In this document: positions 26,061-34,689 of the stretch, one piece after another
Numbering within the stretch: position 1 is the first letter of the stretch
Layout of the letters: every line of letters starts with the position of its first letter
Origin: Niallia taxi
GTDB taxonomy: Bacteria; Bacillota; Bacilli; Bacillales; Cytobacillaceae
Assembly (NCBI RefSeq): GCF_004005475.1
Contig: NZ_RZTZ01000006.1
Span: 186,001 to 250,000, forward strand
Direction of reading: 5' to 3'
Length of the DNA: 64,000 nucleotides
The notes under the pieces: model-generated
What the model was told of the DNA's origin: nothing
The model's input: only the letters and a program-made list of their open reading frames with translations
The model's database searches: none
Made by a program: the position numbers and the translations under genes

Positions 26061-26966
26061 TTAAACTAAAAATTGACTTAAATAGTTTTTGCTAATTTTT
26101 ATAGAATCTTTTCTAGATTTTAATGACTCTTCAAACGCTTTATCTTCCACTTCAATTACTGCATATCCGAAATAACCAATATCCGTCAATGCAGAAACAT
26201 ATTTCCCCCAATTTACATCACCTAGCCCTGGTAGTTTAGGTGAGATGAACTGAAGGGGAGTTGCCATAATTCCAACATCATCTAAACGATCTTTGTATAA
26301 TTTAATATCTTTAAAATGAATATGAAAAATTCTGTCTTTAAATTCATAAATAGGTTTTATATAATCAATCTGTTGCCATACAAAGTGTGATGGATCATAG
26401 TTCAAACCAAAATTTTTATTAGGGATTAATTCAAACACTCTGCGAAAAATAGCTGGAGTTGTCATTAAATTCTGTCCACCTGGCCATTCATCACTTGTAA
26501 ATAGCATTGGACAGTTTTCAATTGCAATTTTCACACCTAATTCTTCTGCAAAATCAACAATTGGTTTCCATACATCCATCATAATTTGTAAATTTTCTTC
26601 CATTGTTTTATTTTGGTCCCTTCCAATAAAGGTGTTAACCATGTTTATATCTAATACTTTCGCAGCTTCTACACATTTTTTTATGTGCTCTACATAATAA
26701 TTACTTTTTTCTGCATCGGAATCTAATGCATTTGGATAATAAGCGATTGCAGAAATTTTAACTCCTTTTTCTTCTGTATAATTTTTTATATAATTAACAT
26801 CTAAATGGTCTACATCAATATGCGTAACGCCAGCATATTTTCTAAGAGCCTTTCCTTTCGGCCATGCACATAATTCTACACATTTAAAACCGTTCTCGGA
26901 TGCAAAATCAATAACTTCTTCGAATGTGCATCCATCTAAAATAGCACTATTAAAACCCAGCTTCAT
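26061..26966 (-). CDS. Sugar phosphate isomerase/epimerase-type TIM barrel
   Basis: 301-residue AP-endonuclease-2 family protein. Metal ligands are E150 (IAIENCPM), D191 (NYDPSHF), H217 (FHIHFKD) and E272 (VIEVED), a complete set as in IolE/IolI, tagatose epimerase and related enzymes. It belongs to a subgroup different from the two deglycosidase subunits and has no DUF6379 partner. In an operon with a 3-oxidising dehydrogenase it could isomerise or dehydrate the oxidised sugar (inference). AGAAGGAGG precedes the ATG. A cre-like site lies 28-42 bp upstream. Confidence 0.87.
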   Translation of the reverse strand: MKLGFNSAILDGCTFEEVIDFASENGFKCVELCAWPKGKALRKYAGVTHIDVDHLDVNYIKNYTEEKGVKISAIAYYPNALDSDAEKSNYYVEHIKKCVEAAKVLDINMVNTFIGRDQNKTMEENLQIMMDVWKPIVDFAEELGVKIAIENCPMLFTSDEWPGGQNLMTTPAIFRRVFELIPNKNFGLNYDPSHFVWQQIDYIKPIYEFKDRIFHIHFKDIKLYKDRLDDVGIMATPLQFISPKLPGLGDVNWGKYVSALTDIGYFGYAVIEVEDKAFEESLKSRKDSIKISKNYLSQFLV

Positions 26967-26993
26967 TGATTATCCTCCTTCTTAATTGACTTA

Positions 26994-27008
26994 TTAAACC
27001 GTTTACAT
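26994..27008 (-). promoter_or_regulatory. cre-like site before the isomerase/oxidoreductase operon
   Basis: Minus strand ATGTAAACGGTTTAA agrees with WTGNAANCGNWNNCW except for one base (A for C near the end). Confidence 0.45.
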
Positions 27009-27179
27009 TAATAGTGTACATCTAATGAAATATGTTGCCTTTTCAATATTTATTCTAGTAGCAGTATTATTTTCTCTATTTATTGAAAATTATATTTTTT
27101 CAGATTATAAATCACATAATAATTTTTAATCTCTTAATTTCTTCCATGTCATTACATCTATACCTCTATACAAAATAAA

Positions 27180-27205
27180 ATAGATGTTATCACTGCTTCA
27201 TCTAT
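27180..27205 (-). terminator. Weak terminator after the methylglyoxal synthase gene
   Basis: ATAGATG and CATCTAT form a 7-bp stem; TTTTATTTTG follows on the minus strand. Confidence 0.45.
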
Positions 27206-27229
27206 ATTTATACGTTATTACTCATACTC

Positions 27230-27697
27230 CTATCTACCATTCATCAGAAGTTGAATTCCTCTTAGTAAAGCTTCTTGCTTTTCCAATTCTCTATTACGAT
27301 CCTCATTAACAATGTTACGCCATTCCATATTTCCATTTTCTAAAGACTTTACAAGAATCTCAGCAGTTCCCATATTTGTTGCCATTGGAATTTTATACAC
27401 ATCTGAAAGTCTCTGAAGCTCATTTACGTCTGGTTCATGTGGTTTGGCGGTTAATGGATCACGGAAAAATATTATCATATCTATTTCATTCCTACCTACT
27501 AATGCACCAATTTCCTGAAAGCCTCCTAATGGACCAGACTGAAAGCATTTTACATTTAATTTAGTTTTTTCTTTAATTTGCTGACCAGTTGTTCTTGTAG
27601 AAAATAAGCTGTGGCCTTCTAAAAATTGTTTATATGCATAGGTAAAATTCGCCATTTCTCTTTTTTTACTATCATGCGCAATCATAGCTATATTCAC
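27230..27697 (-). CDS. mgsA: Methylglyoxal synthase
   Basis: 155-residue enzyme converting dihydroxyacetone phosphate into methylglyoxal and phosphate. The MGS fold motifs are NIAMIAHDSKK (phosphate-binding start), FQSGPLGGFQEIGALVGRNE, IIFFRDPLTAKPHEPDVNEL with the active-site Asp and His, and ATNMGTAEILV. The start is GTG 27697, directly behind GGGAGGAA; the frame extends to 27733 without need. It lies 98 bp after an oxidoreductase gene, at the end of a run of sugar genes. Methylglyoxal synthase is unusual here. It may relieve sugar-phosphate stress, or act on another small phosphate. Confidence 0.9.
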   Translation of the reverse strand: MNIAMIAHDSKKREMANFTYAYKQFLEGHSLFSTRTTGQQIKEKTKLNVKCFQSGPLGGFQEIGALVGRNEIDMIIFFRDPLTAKPHEPDVNELQRLSDVYKIPMATNMGTAEILVKSLENGNMEWRNIVNEDRNRELEKQEALLRGIQLLMNGR

Positions 27698-27795
27698 TAT
27701 AATTCCTCCCAACATTTTATATGAATTTCTCATATAAAATGACTTCTATTAACCTTCAATTTTATTTATTTCTGGAAAACTATTAATACCTTAAG

Positions 27796-28845
27796 CTACT
27801 CAAACAAGATTGCTTCTCCAATTTCCGATGATTTTCTAACGGCTTCCATCAATGATAATACCCGTCTTACCTCAGGGATTTTTATTAATACCTCCGCTCT
27901 TCCATTAATAACATCATCAATATTTTTATAGAAATCTGTCCAATCAGAATGAATTACTGGAAGTGGCTCTGTCACAATACCCCCTGGAGGAACCGGTGCG
28001 AATTGTCTAGTCGGTCCTGCTTCCGTTTCAGTTATCTGCGGCGGAAGTTTTTCCAGCATTTTTCCGGTTCTGTAAATATCCCCGTCACAAGCGAAGGTTT
28101 TGACAATCATTGTTCCTTTATCAGCACCTACTAGCCATCGTGGTTGATAGTCTAAAATATAAGTTGATAATTCAATATGTGCGGTGATACCATTATCCAT
28201 TTTCATCATTATTTTGAAGTAATCATCTACTTCTTCATGCAATACATTTTTAACATCAGCATAAATTGATTTAACTTTTGCATTTGGCATTATAAATAGA
28301 ATCTGGTCAATTAAGTGTACACCCCAATCATAAATCATTCCGCCTCCAAATTTTTTATAAATATGCCATTCATGCATATAGCCATTTCCTGAATGCAATT
28401 TGGATTCAATTGTAAAGATGTTACCAAGCATACCTTCTTCATATGCTTTCTTCACTGTCAACATATCTCTATCCCATCTTCTATTTTGATGACAAGTAAA
28501 AAATACTCCTGCTTCCTTACAAGCATTATCCATTTCATTTAACTCTTCAACATTTAATGCAGCTGGTTTTTCCGTAATCACATGTTTACCTGCTTTTGCT
28601 GATAATAGGCACATTTCTTTATGTAAGTGATTCGGTATTGTTAAGATAACCGTATTAATTTCTGGGTCTGCCAATAATTCCTCAGCTGTCTTATAAAGTT
28701 TATAGCCCATTTCTATTGCTTCCATTTGTTTCTTTTCCTCAATGTCACAAACAGCCACAATCTCAACTCCTGCTCTTGGAGCATTTTGCGCATGCCATTT
28801 ACCCATCCCGCCAAAACCAATTACACCCAATTTAACTTTCATCAT
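27796..28845 (-). CDS. Gfo/Idh/MocA-family oxidoreductase
   Basis: 349-residue NAD(P)-dependent sugar oxidoreductase with GVIGFGGMGKWHAQNA (cofactor loop), TEKPAALN (K93) and IYDWGVHLIDQ (D173, H177). It is only distantly related to copies A and B, so its substrate differs. AAAGGAG stands 7 bp before the first of two ATGs. It sits 96 bp after another member of the family and 98 bp before mgsA, probably in one operon with the TIM-barrel gene at 30027-30818. It may reduce the sugar product of the lyase reaction or oxidise a second glycoside type. Confidence 0.9.
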   Translation of the reverse strand: MMKVKLGVIGFGGMGKWHAQNAPRAGVEIVAVCDIEEKKQMEAIEMGYKLYKTAEELLADPEINTVILTIPNHLHKEMCLLSAKAGKHVITEKPAALNVEELNEMDNACKEAGVFFTCHQNRRWDRDMLTVKKAYEEGMLGNIFTIESKLHSGNGYMHEWHIYKKFGGGMIYDWGVHLIDQILFIMPNAKVKSIYADVKNVLHEEVDDYFKIMMKMDNGITAHIELSTYILDYQPRWLVGADKGTMIVKTFACDGDIYRTGKMLEKLPPQITETEAGPTRQFAPVPPGGIVTEPLPVIHSDWTDFYKNIDDVINGRAEVLIKIPEVRRVLSLMEAVRKSSEIGEAILFE

Positions 28846-28941
28846 TATTTCACTCCTTTTAAAACATTTTTTACATAAAAGAACTATTTACTTTTTCCTT
28901 GTCTTTGGTGAATTTTGCTTTTTCTTTATAAGAAATTATTT

Positions 28942-30012
28942 TCAATTCAAAACAATCGTTTTATCGAAAAATACTGGTTCTTGAATATCAGCTGCTCGGT
29001 AAAAATGATCAATGATATCCATTAAATACACTCCATGTTCAGCAGGAGCTAGTAAATTTCCATTGTTTAAAATAGCATTTGTGAAATGTTCAAACTCACT
29101 TAATAATTTAATATTGTCATTTAAAACTGGGATAACATCTATACAAGTATCCAGTAACTCGGATTGAATTTTGAGCTTTCCGTTCACAATACTTGCACCA
29201 CCTTTCGTCCCTAAAACCTCAACGAAAGTACGTTCTTCTTCGATATTCGAAGCCCAACTAAATTCAAAATGGATTGTAGAACCATTTTCAAGACCAAGGA
29301 AACCAGTTGCACTATCCTCCACATTGAAAATACCATTTGGATCGCCTGCATAACCATTACGATTTCTCGCAGTTGTATGAGTGAAATTCTGATATGTTGC
29401 ACCTGTTATATACTTTGGTTCAGGCAAACCCAGGAGATAAAGGGCTAAATCAAGATAATGGGCACCAAGGTCAATTAATACGCCACCGCCAGCAATCGAT
29501 TTGTTTGTAAACCAAGTACCTCTTCCAGGAATTCCACTGCGTCTAACCCATCCAGTATTGATTTTGTAAATATGACCAAAGTATCCAGTATCCATTAATT
29601 TTTTTAAATATATAGCTGCATTAGTGAATCGATTGTTCAATCCGATCATCACCAATTTACCTGATGTATTTTTGGCATCGACGATTCTTTGCGCTTCTAA
29701 AGCATTAATAGCAAGTGGTTTTTCACAATGGACATTTACTCCATGCTGCAGTGCATAAATCGTGATATCAGCATGAAGTGAATTTGGTGTCGTAACACTA
29801 ACAATATCTAGGTTCTCTTCCTTAATCATATCTTGATAGTTCTTGTATACTTTACTAATAGCAAATCTTTCTGCTACTTTCTCAGCATGTTCCATGTTAA
29901 TATCACTAATAGCAACAAGCTCCACATTACTTAACATCGCGTAATTAGTAAGATGCTTTTTCACCGCGTTATTTCCTACACCTATTAATCCGTATCTTAG
30001 TTTTCTATCCAT
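28942..30012 (-). CDS. Gfo/Idh/MocA-family oxidoreductase
   Basis: 356-residue family member. Cofactor loop YGLIGVGNNAVKKHLTNYAM, CEKPLAIN (K98) and LIDLGAHYLDLAL (D181, H185) are visible, followed by the beta-sheet domain with GLENGSTIHFEFSWAS. The latter block resembles MEDGSTIFLESSWALN of copies A and B, which makes this the closest relative of the duplicated pair. AAGAGGTGAG precedes the ATG. It follows a TIM-barrel gene by 14 bp, so the two are co-translated. A 3-oxidising dehydrogenase of another glycoside is the likeliest role. Confidence 0.9.
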   Translation of the reverse strand: MDRKLRYGLIGVGNNAVKKHLTNYAMLSNVELVAISDINMEHAEKVAERFAISKVYKNYQDMIKEENLDIVSVTTPNSLHADITIYALQHGVNVHCEKPLAINALEAQRIVDAKNTSGKLVMIGLNNRFTNAAIYLKKLMDTGYFGHIYKINTGWVRRSGIPGRGTWFTNKSIAGGGVLIDLGAHYLDLALYLLGLPEPKYITGATYQNFTHTTARNRNGYAGDPNGIFNVEDSATGFLGLENGSTIHFEFSWASNIEEERTFVEVLGTKGGASIVNGKLKIQSELLDTCIDVIPVLNDNIKLLSEFEHFTNAILNNGNLLAPAEHGVYLMDIIDHFYRAADIQEPVFFDKTIVLN

Positions 30013-30026
30013 TCTAGTCTCACCTC

Positions 30027-30818
30027 TTAATCTTTAAACAAAATCTTTTTCATATACTTGATCGTGTACAAAGTACCTTTAAATGCATCTTCTCCAGTAT
30101 AAAAAGACGAGTGCGGTTCAATACTAAGTCCACCAGTATATCCCTTAACTCGAAGTAAAGAGATAAAAGATTTCCAGTCTGTTTGATCTAGTCCAGCAGG
30201 TGGATCATCTACTCTTATTCCATTCACCATTAAAGAGCCTTTTAAGTGGACGTGTTCAAATCTATGTCCCCAGTCAAGTGTTTCTTTTAAGTAATCTCCA
30301 CCATCATAGTAACTATGTGAAGGATCATATTTAATTCCTAGATCTGCTAAATTACCATGAATCATTTCCCATGCTTTGGGATTATTCACGAAATTTACTT
30401 TTCGGCAATTTACAGAAGAAATTTTCACCCCTTTAAGCTTTGCATACTCTATAAGACGGGAATAAAACTCAATAGCAGCACTGCAATTTTCAAAGTATGA
30501 TAACTCTTCTACATAATTACAACCGGCTACAAAATTCTTACAGCCTGATTCACTGGCAACATCTATTAGTCTGAAACATCTCTCTAATTCCGCTTGGATT
30601 ACTTTTCCTGATTGATTAATACGAAGTGATTTCCATCTACCGATAGAACCTATATCCATTTGGTAATCCTTAATCCATCTCAATAAGTACTTTTTATTTT
30701 CATAGAATTCTTCTACATTGTCTCCTTCGTTTACACACAATTCTATAAATTCTAATCCCAGATTTTTCGCTTCTTGAAAACTCTTTTCAATTGGTTTTCC
30801 AATAATCCCAAGTTTCAT
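30027..30818 (-). CDS. Sugar isomerase-like TIM barrel
   Basis: 263-residue AP-endonuclease-2 family protein. D165 (KYDPSHSYY), H191 (EHVHLKG) and E234 (LSIEPHS) are in place. Where the first metal-binding Glu is expected (I-x-x-E-N), this protein reads KISSVNC, so Asn137 or nothing takes that role; the function may differ from classical isomerases. I chose ATG 30818 because GAGGAG is 5-6 bp upstream; the frame runs to 30863 without a ribosome site. It heads an operon with two Gfo/Idh/MocA oxidoreductases and mgsA. Confidence 0.82.
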   Translation of the reverse strand: MKLGIIGKPIEKSFQEAKNLGLEFIELCVNEGDNVEEFYENKKYLLRWIKDYQMDIGSIGRWKSLRINQSGKVIQAELERCFRLIDVASESGCKNFVAGCNYVEELSYFENCSAAIEFYSRLIEYAKLKGVKISSVNCRKVNFVNNPKAWEMIHGNLADLGIKYDPSHSYYDGGDYLKETLDWGHRFEHVHLKGSLMVNGIRVDDPPAGLDQTDWKSFISLLRVKGYTGGLSIEPHSSFYTGEDAFKGTLYTIKYMKKILFKD

Positions 30819-30966
30819 GTAAACTCCTCTTTCCTTGAAATACATACATTTTTCTAATAACAATTTATAATTTTATTTTAGATTTATTTCATGGAACTTT
30901 CTTTCATCTTCTTAACTTAGTAAATTTGTTTTTTATTCAAAATAATCAAGAATAAACAAAAAAAAA

Positions 30967-31009
30967 AATAAGAGGTTAAAAATTAACATATAATTTTTAA
31001 CCTCTTATT
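30967..31009 (-). terminator. Strong terminator of the monooxygenase/MFS operon
   Basis: A perfect 19-bp stem (arms 30967-30985 and 30991-31009, loop ACATA) followed by about nine T residues on the minus strand. Confidence 0.9.
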
Positions 31010-31107
31010 ATAAAAAGTCTTACAATATAATTACAATTTTCTTCCCTAAGACTACAAATCTTGTTTTAAAAAGCATAATTGCCACTACACCTTTCCATTA
31101 TTTATTA

Positions 31108-32502
31108 TCAGTCTCGAGGTTGGTCCTTTGCCACCTTATTAAAAGTATATTTACTTACACTAAAGAAATAGATAACAAACATCAGAACTACTAACAGTGT
31201 AAGTACCAGATGTATATCACGATAGATAGCTGCCTTATTTTCTAACTTAAAAATGTTAAAGCTTAGAGTACTAGTACCCATAGTAATAGACGCTCCCATT
31301 AAAGTTGTTGCTATTGAACTTGCGATAAAGTTTGTCAGCATAAACAAGCCCATACCTACTCCAATTTCCGCTTTTTCTAATACTTGTGAGATCATGTTTG
31401 CAAGTGACATTTGGAAATATGACTGTGCAATATATCCAAACATGAGAATGACAATAAGGAAGTAGAATGTTTTTCCAGCAATCCAAGACAGATTAATAAA
31501 ACAGATAAAGTAGGAGGTTAATGCTACATATCCTAAAAAGGCAGGTCCCTTTCTGTCGGCAAGCACTCCGCCTCTTTTAGATAGCAGTGCTGTTAATGCG
31601 GCCCCAGGAAACATGATAAGACCACTATTAAATGCATTAATATGATAAACATCTGTGAGAAAAAGTGGAGTTAAGTATGGTAAGGAAAAACCAATACCAG
31701 AACTCATTGCAAATAAGACAAGGATTAAAGTGTATCTTTTATTTTTAAATAATTCTGCTCTTATAAAGGGTTCCTGCGCTGTCCTAATCCTCCATATTAA
31801 GAAACATACTAATAGGATAGCAATCAAGAAGTAATAGATATGGTTTGTTGAAATACCTAATAAAAAAGAGGTAATTGTTAACCCGAGAAGTAGAGCACCT
31901 AACCAATCAAGTTTAACATCACTTCCTTCCTGATTATCAAGAGAACTTCTAAAAAAAGGGATAAAAACGATTGGTATAATACATAAAGCAAACAGATAGT
32001 GCCAATGAATAGCTGTAGTGAAAATGCCTGAGATAATCGGGCCTATGGCTACGCCAAATGATAATCCAGCAGATGTCATACCTAACGCTCTACCACGTTT
32101 TTCTGGTGAGAAATAGCGAGCTGGTATAATCATTGCTGATGCCGGAAATACAGATGCACCCATTGCTTGCATAATCCTAGAAATAATAATTAAGGAATAG
32201 AGATTCGAGAAAAAGCCTACTAAAGAACCTATCGAAAAAAGTAATATTCCTACTGTTATTAAGTTTTTCAACTTGTATTTATCAGCTAGTTTTCCGTAAG
32301 AAACGGATCCAAGGGCATAAATAATCATATAACTTGTTACTATCCAGCTTGATTGAGAGGAAGTTAGGAAAAGCTCCTTTGATATTGTTGGCAATGCAAT
32401 ATTAAACATAGTTGCACTCATCGATGAAAATACGAGCGAACAAGCTAAGACAATGAGCAATTTCTTTTTTGCTTCTTCTGATATTAAATGATAGGTTTCC
32501 AT
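31108..32502 (-). CDS. MFS transporter, DHA2/TetL-like exporter
   Basis: 464-residue membrane protein with 12-14 helices. Motifs are FNIALPTISKEL at the end of helix 1, YGKLADKYKLKNLI (motif A) and GLSFGVAIGPIISGIFTTAI (motif C of drug antiporters). This is an exporter profile. It lies 84 bp after the out-of-frame tail of a flavoprotein monooxygenase gene and before a strong terminator, so both form an operon that the divergent TetR gene probably controls. The export of aromatic compounds, such as a flavonoid aglycone or its hydroxylated form, is a reasonable guess. Confidence 0.87.
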   Translation of the reverse strand: METYHLISEEAKKKLLIVLACSLVFSSMSATMFNIALPTISKELFLTSSQSSWIVTSYMIIYALGSVSYGKLADKYKLKNLITVGILLFSIGSLVGFFSNLYSLIIISRIMQAMGASVFPASAMIIPARYFSPEKRGRALGMTSAGLSFGVAIGPIISGIFTTAIHWHYLFALCIIPIVFIPFFRSSLDNQEGSDVKLDWLGALLLGLTITSFLLGISTNHIYYFLIAILLVCFLIWRIRTAQEPFIRAELFKNKRYTLILVLFAMSSGIGFSLPYLTPLFLTDVYHINAFNSGLIMFPGAALTALLSKRGGVLADRKGPAFLGYVALTSYFICFINLSWIAGKTFYFLIVILMFGYIAQSYFQMSLANMISQVLEKAEIGVGMGLFMLTNFIASSIATTLMGASITMGTSTLSFNIFKLENKAAIYRDIHLVLTLLVVLMFVIYFFSVSKYTFNKVAKDQPRD

Positions 32503-32585
32503 TATGCACTCCTACTATTCACTTCCTATTGTTTTTCTGCCATAGGAATAGGAAAGAAAAACAACAGAATATGTTTAATAATTAA

Positions 32586-32703
32586 TTATCTATTCACAGG
32601 ATTAAATTTTCTTGCTATATCATTATTTGATGACATTGCAAAGATTGGGTAATCGTGTAAACGCATTTCCTCTTCATATTGAGAGATAGCTTTTTTCCAG
32701 TTT
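32586..32703 (-). pseudogene. Out-of-frame C-terminal end of the FAD monooxygenase
   Basis: After the monooxygenase stop the DNA continues, in another frame, with NWKKAISQYEEEMRLHDYPI and FAMSSNNDIARKFNPVNR, stop at 32586-32588. This reads like the normal C-terminal helix of such enzymes. Removing one A from the eight-A run (T-run at 32710-32717) joins the two parts. Confidence 0.7.
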
Positions 32704-33786
32704 TTATTGTTTTTTTTCTATTTCTATTATCTGCTCTGCGAGTATGCTAGCGTCTCTTAAAGCTAAGTTACAACCTGCCCCAAAGCTTGGAGGCATGGCG
32801 TGAATCGCATCCCCAATTAAGGTAACGCGGCTTGTCGGCCAAGGTTCAATCGGATTAACAGATCTAACAGGTAAGAGTGAAACAGTCTCTGATTCTATTC
32901 GTTCAACTAATCCTTTTAAGATTGGATGCCAATCTTTCGTTAAGTTCAGCATAATCTTATGATATACAGCAGAATCAGAATGACGAAGCTCCTCGTCAGT
33001 AAAGCTTAGTTGGGTTGCTGAAACATTTAAAGTTATCATGATATAATCAGCTACTGGTTCAAAGATAGAAAAAGGTGCTAGTTCTTTTGCAGCTTCTATA
33101 ACTGGTCGTCTTGCTTCATAAGGACCTATCGCCATATAGGAACCCTTATCATCAATTACACTTGTAAAACCATCAAACAAAATATCTGGTAGACTTTTTC
33201 TTATATTGTTTGTTAAGGGAGACTTTGAGTAAAATGCTCTTGCACCTGTATCCTTCGGTGTAACCCCAGGAAGCAATTGAGACCGTACGATTGAATTTAT
33301 GCCATCAGCAGCAACAAGTATATCCCCTCTTACTACTGTTCCATCTTCTAAATAAGCACGTACTCCCTCTTCATCTTGATCAAATCCTACTATGCTCCTG
33401 TTAAAATAAACATCTTCTTCCATACCACTAAGCAATATCTGACAAAGAGTTCTTCTATTTACAGCAGTATGCGGTAAATCTTTATCATTTGGAGCGCCAA
33501 TATGTGGACGTACTCCTACTTCATTTAGCTGCTCATCAATTAGGACAGCCATTTCACGACGTGGTTTTTTTCTAGAAGTTTGTATATATAGTTGGTAAAG
33601 ATTCTCTGGCAAACATTTTTTTAATGCTTCCCCACCATCCATGTTCATATGTAATCGATAACCAGATTTTGCGACATCATCTTCCCGTTCAAATACTGAA
33701 AAATCAATTCCAGCCTTCTTTAAGGCTTGGGCTAAACATAGTCCACCAATACCCCCGCCAGCAATTAAGACATGTAATTTACTCAT
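32704..33786 (-). CDS. FAD-dependent aromatic monooxygenase (C-terminally frameshifted)
   Basis: 360-residue class A flavoprotein monooxygenase (PHBH fold). The dinucleotide loop LIAGGGIGGLCLAQALKKAG is near residue 6, the DG motif is ILVAADGINSIVRSQLLPG, and the GD motif is VTLIGDAIHAMPPSFGAGCN. NAD(P)H-driven hydroxylation of an aromatic or polyketide substrate is typical. The start ATG 33786 has AGGAGGAG upstream; the frame extends to 33822 without a site. The C-terminus is cut after IEIEKKQ by a shift in an A-run, and about 40 more residues follow in another frame. The protein may be functional, truncated, or made by slippage. Confidence 0.85.
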   Translation of the reverse strand: MSKLHVLIAGGGIGGLCLAQALKKAGIDFSVFEREDDVAKSGYRLHMNMDGGEALKKCLPENLYQLYIQTSRKKPRREMAVLIDEQLNEVGVRPHIGAPNDKDLPHTAVNRRTLCQILLSGMEEDVYFNRSIVGFDQDEEGVRAYLEDGTVVRGDILVAADGINSIVRSQLLPGVTPKDTGARAFYSKSPLTNNIRKSLPDILFDGFTSVIDDKGSYMAIGPYEARRPVIEAAKELAPFSIFEPVADYIMITLNVSATQLSFTDEELRHSDSAVYHKIMLNLTKDWHPILKGLVERIESETVSLLPVRSVNPIEPWPTSRVTLIGDAIHAMPPSFGAGCNLALRDASILAEQIIEIEKKQ

Positions 33787-33811
33787 CCTATCTCCTCCTT
33801 TTATTGAAAAC

Positions 33812-33850
33812 TTATACAACACATTGTATGGTATAATGCAATGTGTATAA
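33812..33850. promoter_or_regulatory. Probable TetR operator over the monooxygenase promoter
   Basis: ACACATTG (33819-33826) and CAATGTGT (33839-33846) are inverted arms, extended by TTATACA and ATAA. A minus-strand -10 TACAAT lies inside, 16 bp from a TTATAC -35. It is in the divergent region between regulator and target. Confidence 0.6.
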
Positions 33851-33972
33851 TAATTTTACGAATTACTCCATCCAAATAAAACCATTAAAATGGTTAAAAA
33901 TGTATTTTAAACAACATTTTCTATCATAACGTTATATATGTAGGAAAAATAATTCGAAAGTAGGAAGTATCA

Positions 33973-34572
33973 ATGGAAAAGGTTGATAGAAGAATTACAA
34001 AAACCAAAAAAGCTATTCTTTGCGCGTATCTTTCCCTTTTACAATCAAAAGGAGCTGACTCCATTTCTGTGAGTGATATCACAAAAAAGGCAGATATTAA
34101 TCGCGCCACATTTTACGCTCATTATAAAGATAAATTTGACCTACTAGAAAAGAGCATGAAAGATGTACTGGATGATTTAGAAAAGGCCATTGAATTACAA
34201 CACAAAGACGATGAAACGTTTAATTTAAAAACATTAGAAGAAATATTTAAAGCAATATTAACAAATATTTATAAACATAAAGAGTTTTATACTGTTATGC
34301 TTGGAAAACATGGTCCTTCTATTTTTTCTGAAAAACTTCAAGAAATATTTTATGAAAAAACGGTAAAAGGTTTGATGACTGTACATCGAGAAGGAGAAGT
34401 TGATTTATTAGTACCTACGCCAATCTACCTTAGCTATGTTACTTCTGCACAATTTGGCGTAACTAAATATTGGATAAAAAATAATTATTTAGAGTCTCCT
34501 GTTTTTATGGCCAAGCAACTTCTTATGTTATACAAGCTTGGTGGAGCTACGGTAGCGGATTATAAAGAGTAA
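33973..34572 (+). CDS. TetR-family transcriptional regulator
   Basis: 199-residue repressor. The N-terminal helix-turn-helix (SISVSDITKKADINRATFYA, then HYKDKFDLLEK) is a standard TetR DNA-binding domain. The C-terminal helical part (FKAILTNIYKHKEFYTVMLG) belongs to the group with a TetR C-terminal domain found in Bacillus efflux regulators. It is divergent from the monooxygenase/MFS operon, with a strong inverted repeat between them, so it should repress that operon and perhaps itself. An aromatic inducer is likely by analogy with flavonoid-responsive TetR proteins. AGGAAG precedes the ATG. Confidence 0.9.
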   Translation: MEKVDRRITKTKKAILCAYLSLLQSKGADSISVSDITKKADINRATFYAHYKDKFDLLEKSMKDVLDDLEKAIELQHKDDETFNLKTLEEIFKAILTNIYKHKEFYTVMLGKHGPSIFSEKLQEIFYEKTVKGLMTVHREGEVDLLVPTPIYLSYVTSAQFGVTKYWIKNNYLESPVFMAKQLLMLYKLGGATVADYKE

Positions 34573-34659
34573 TGGAATAATAACAATAGATATCATATGA
34601 ATCTCAGTCCCTCACTCTACATTAATATTAATAAATAATGGAATTGTTACTACTATAAT

Positions 34660-34687
34660 AAAAGGAGCTGCCGCACCAGCTCCTTTT
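34660..34687 (+). terminator. Terminator of the tetR-type gene
   Basis: AAAAGGAGCTG and CAGCTCCTTTT, perfect 11-bp stem with a 6-base loop. Confidence 0.85.
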
Positions 34688-34689
34688 AA

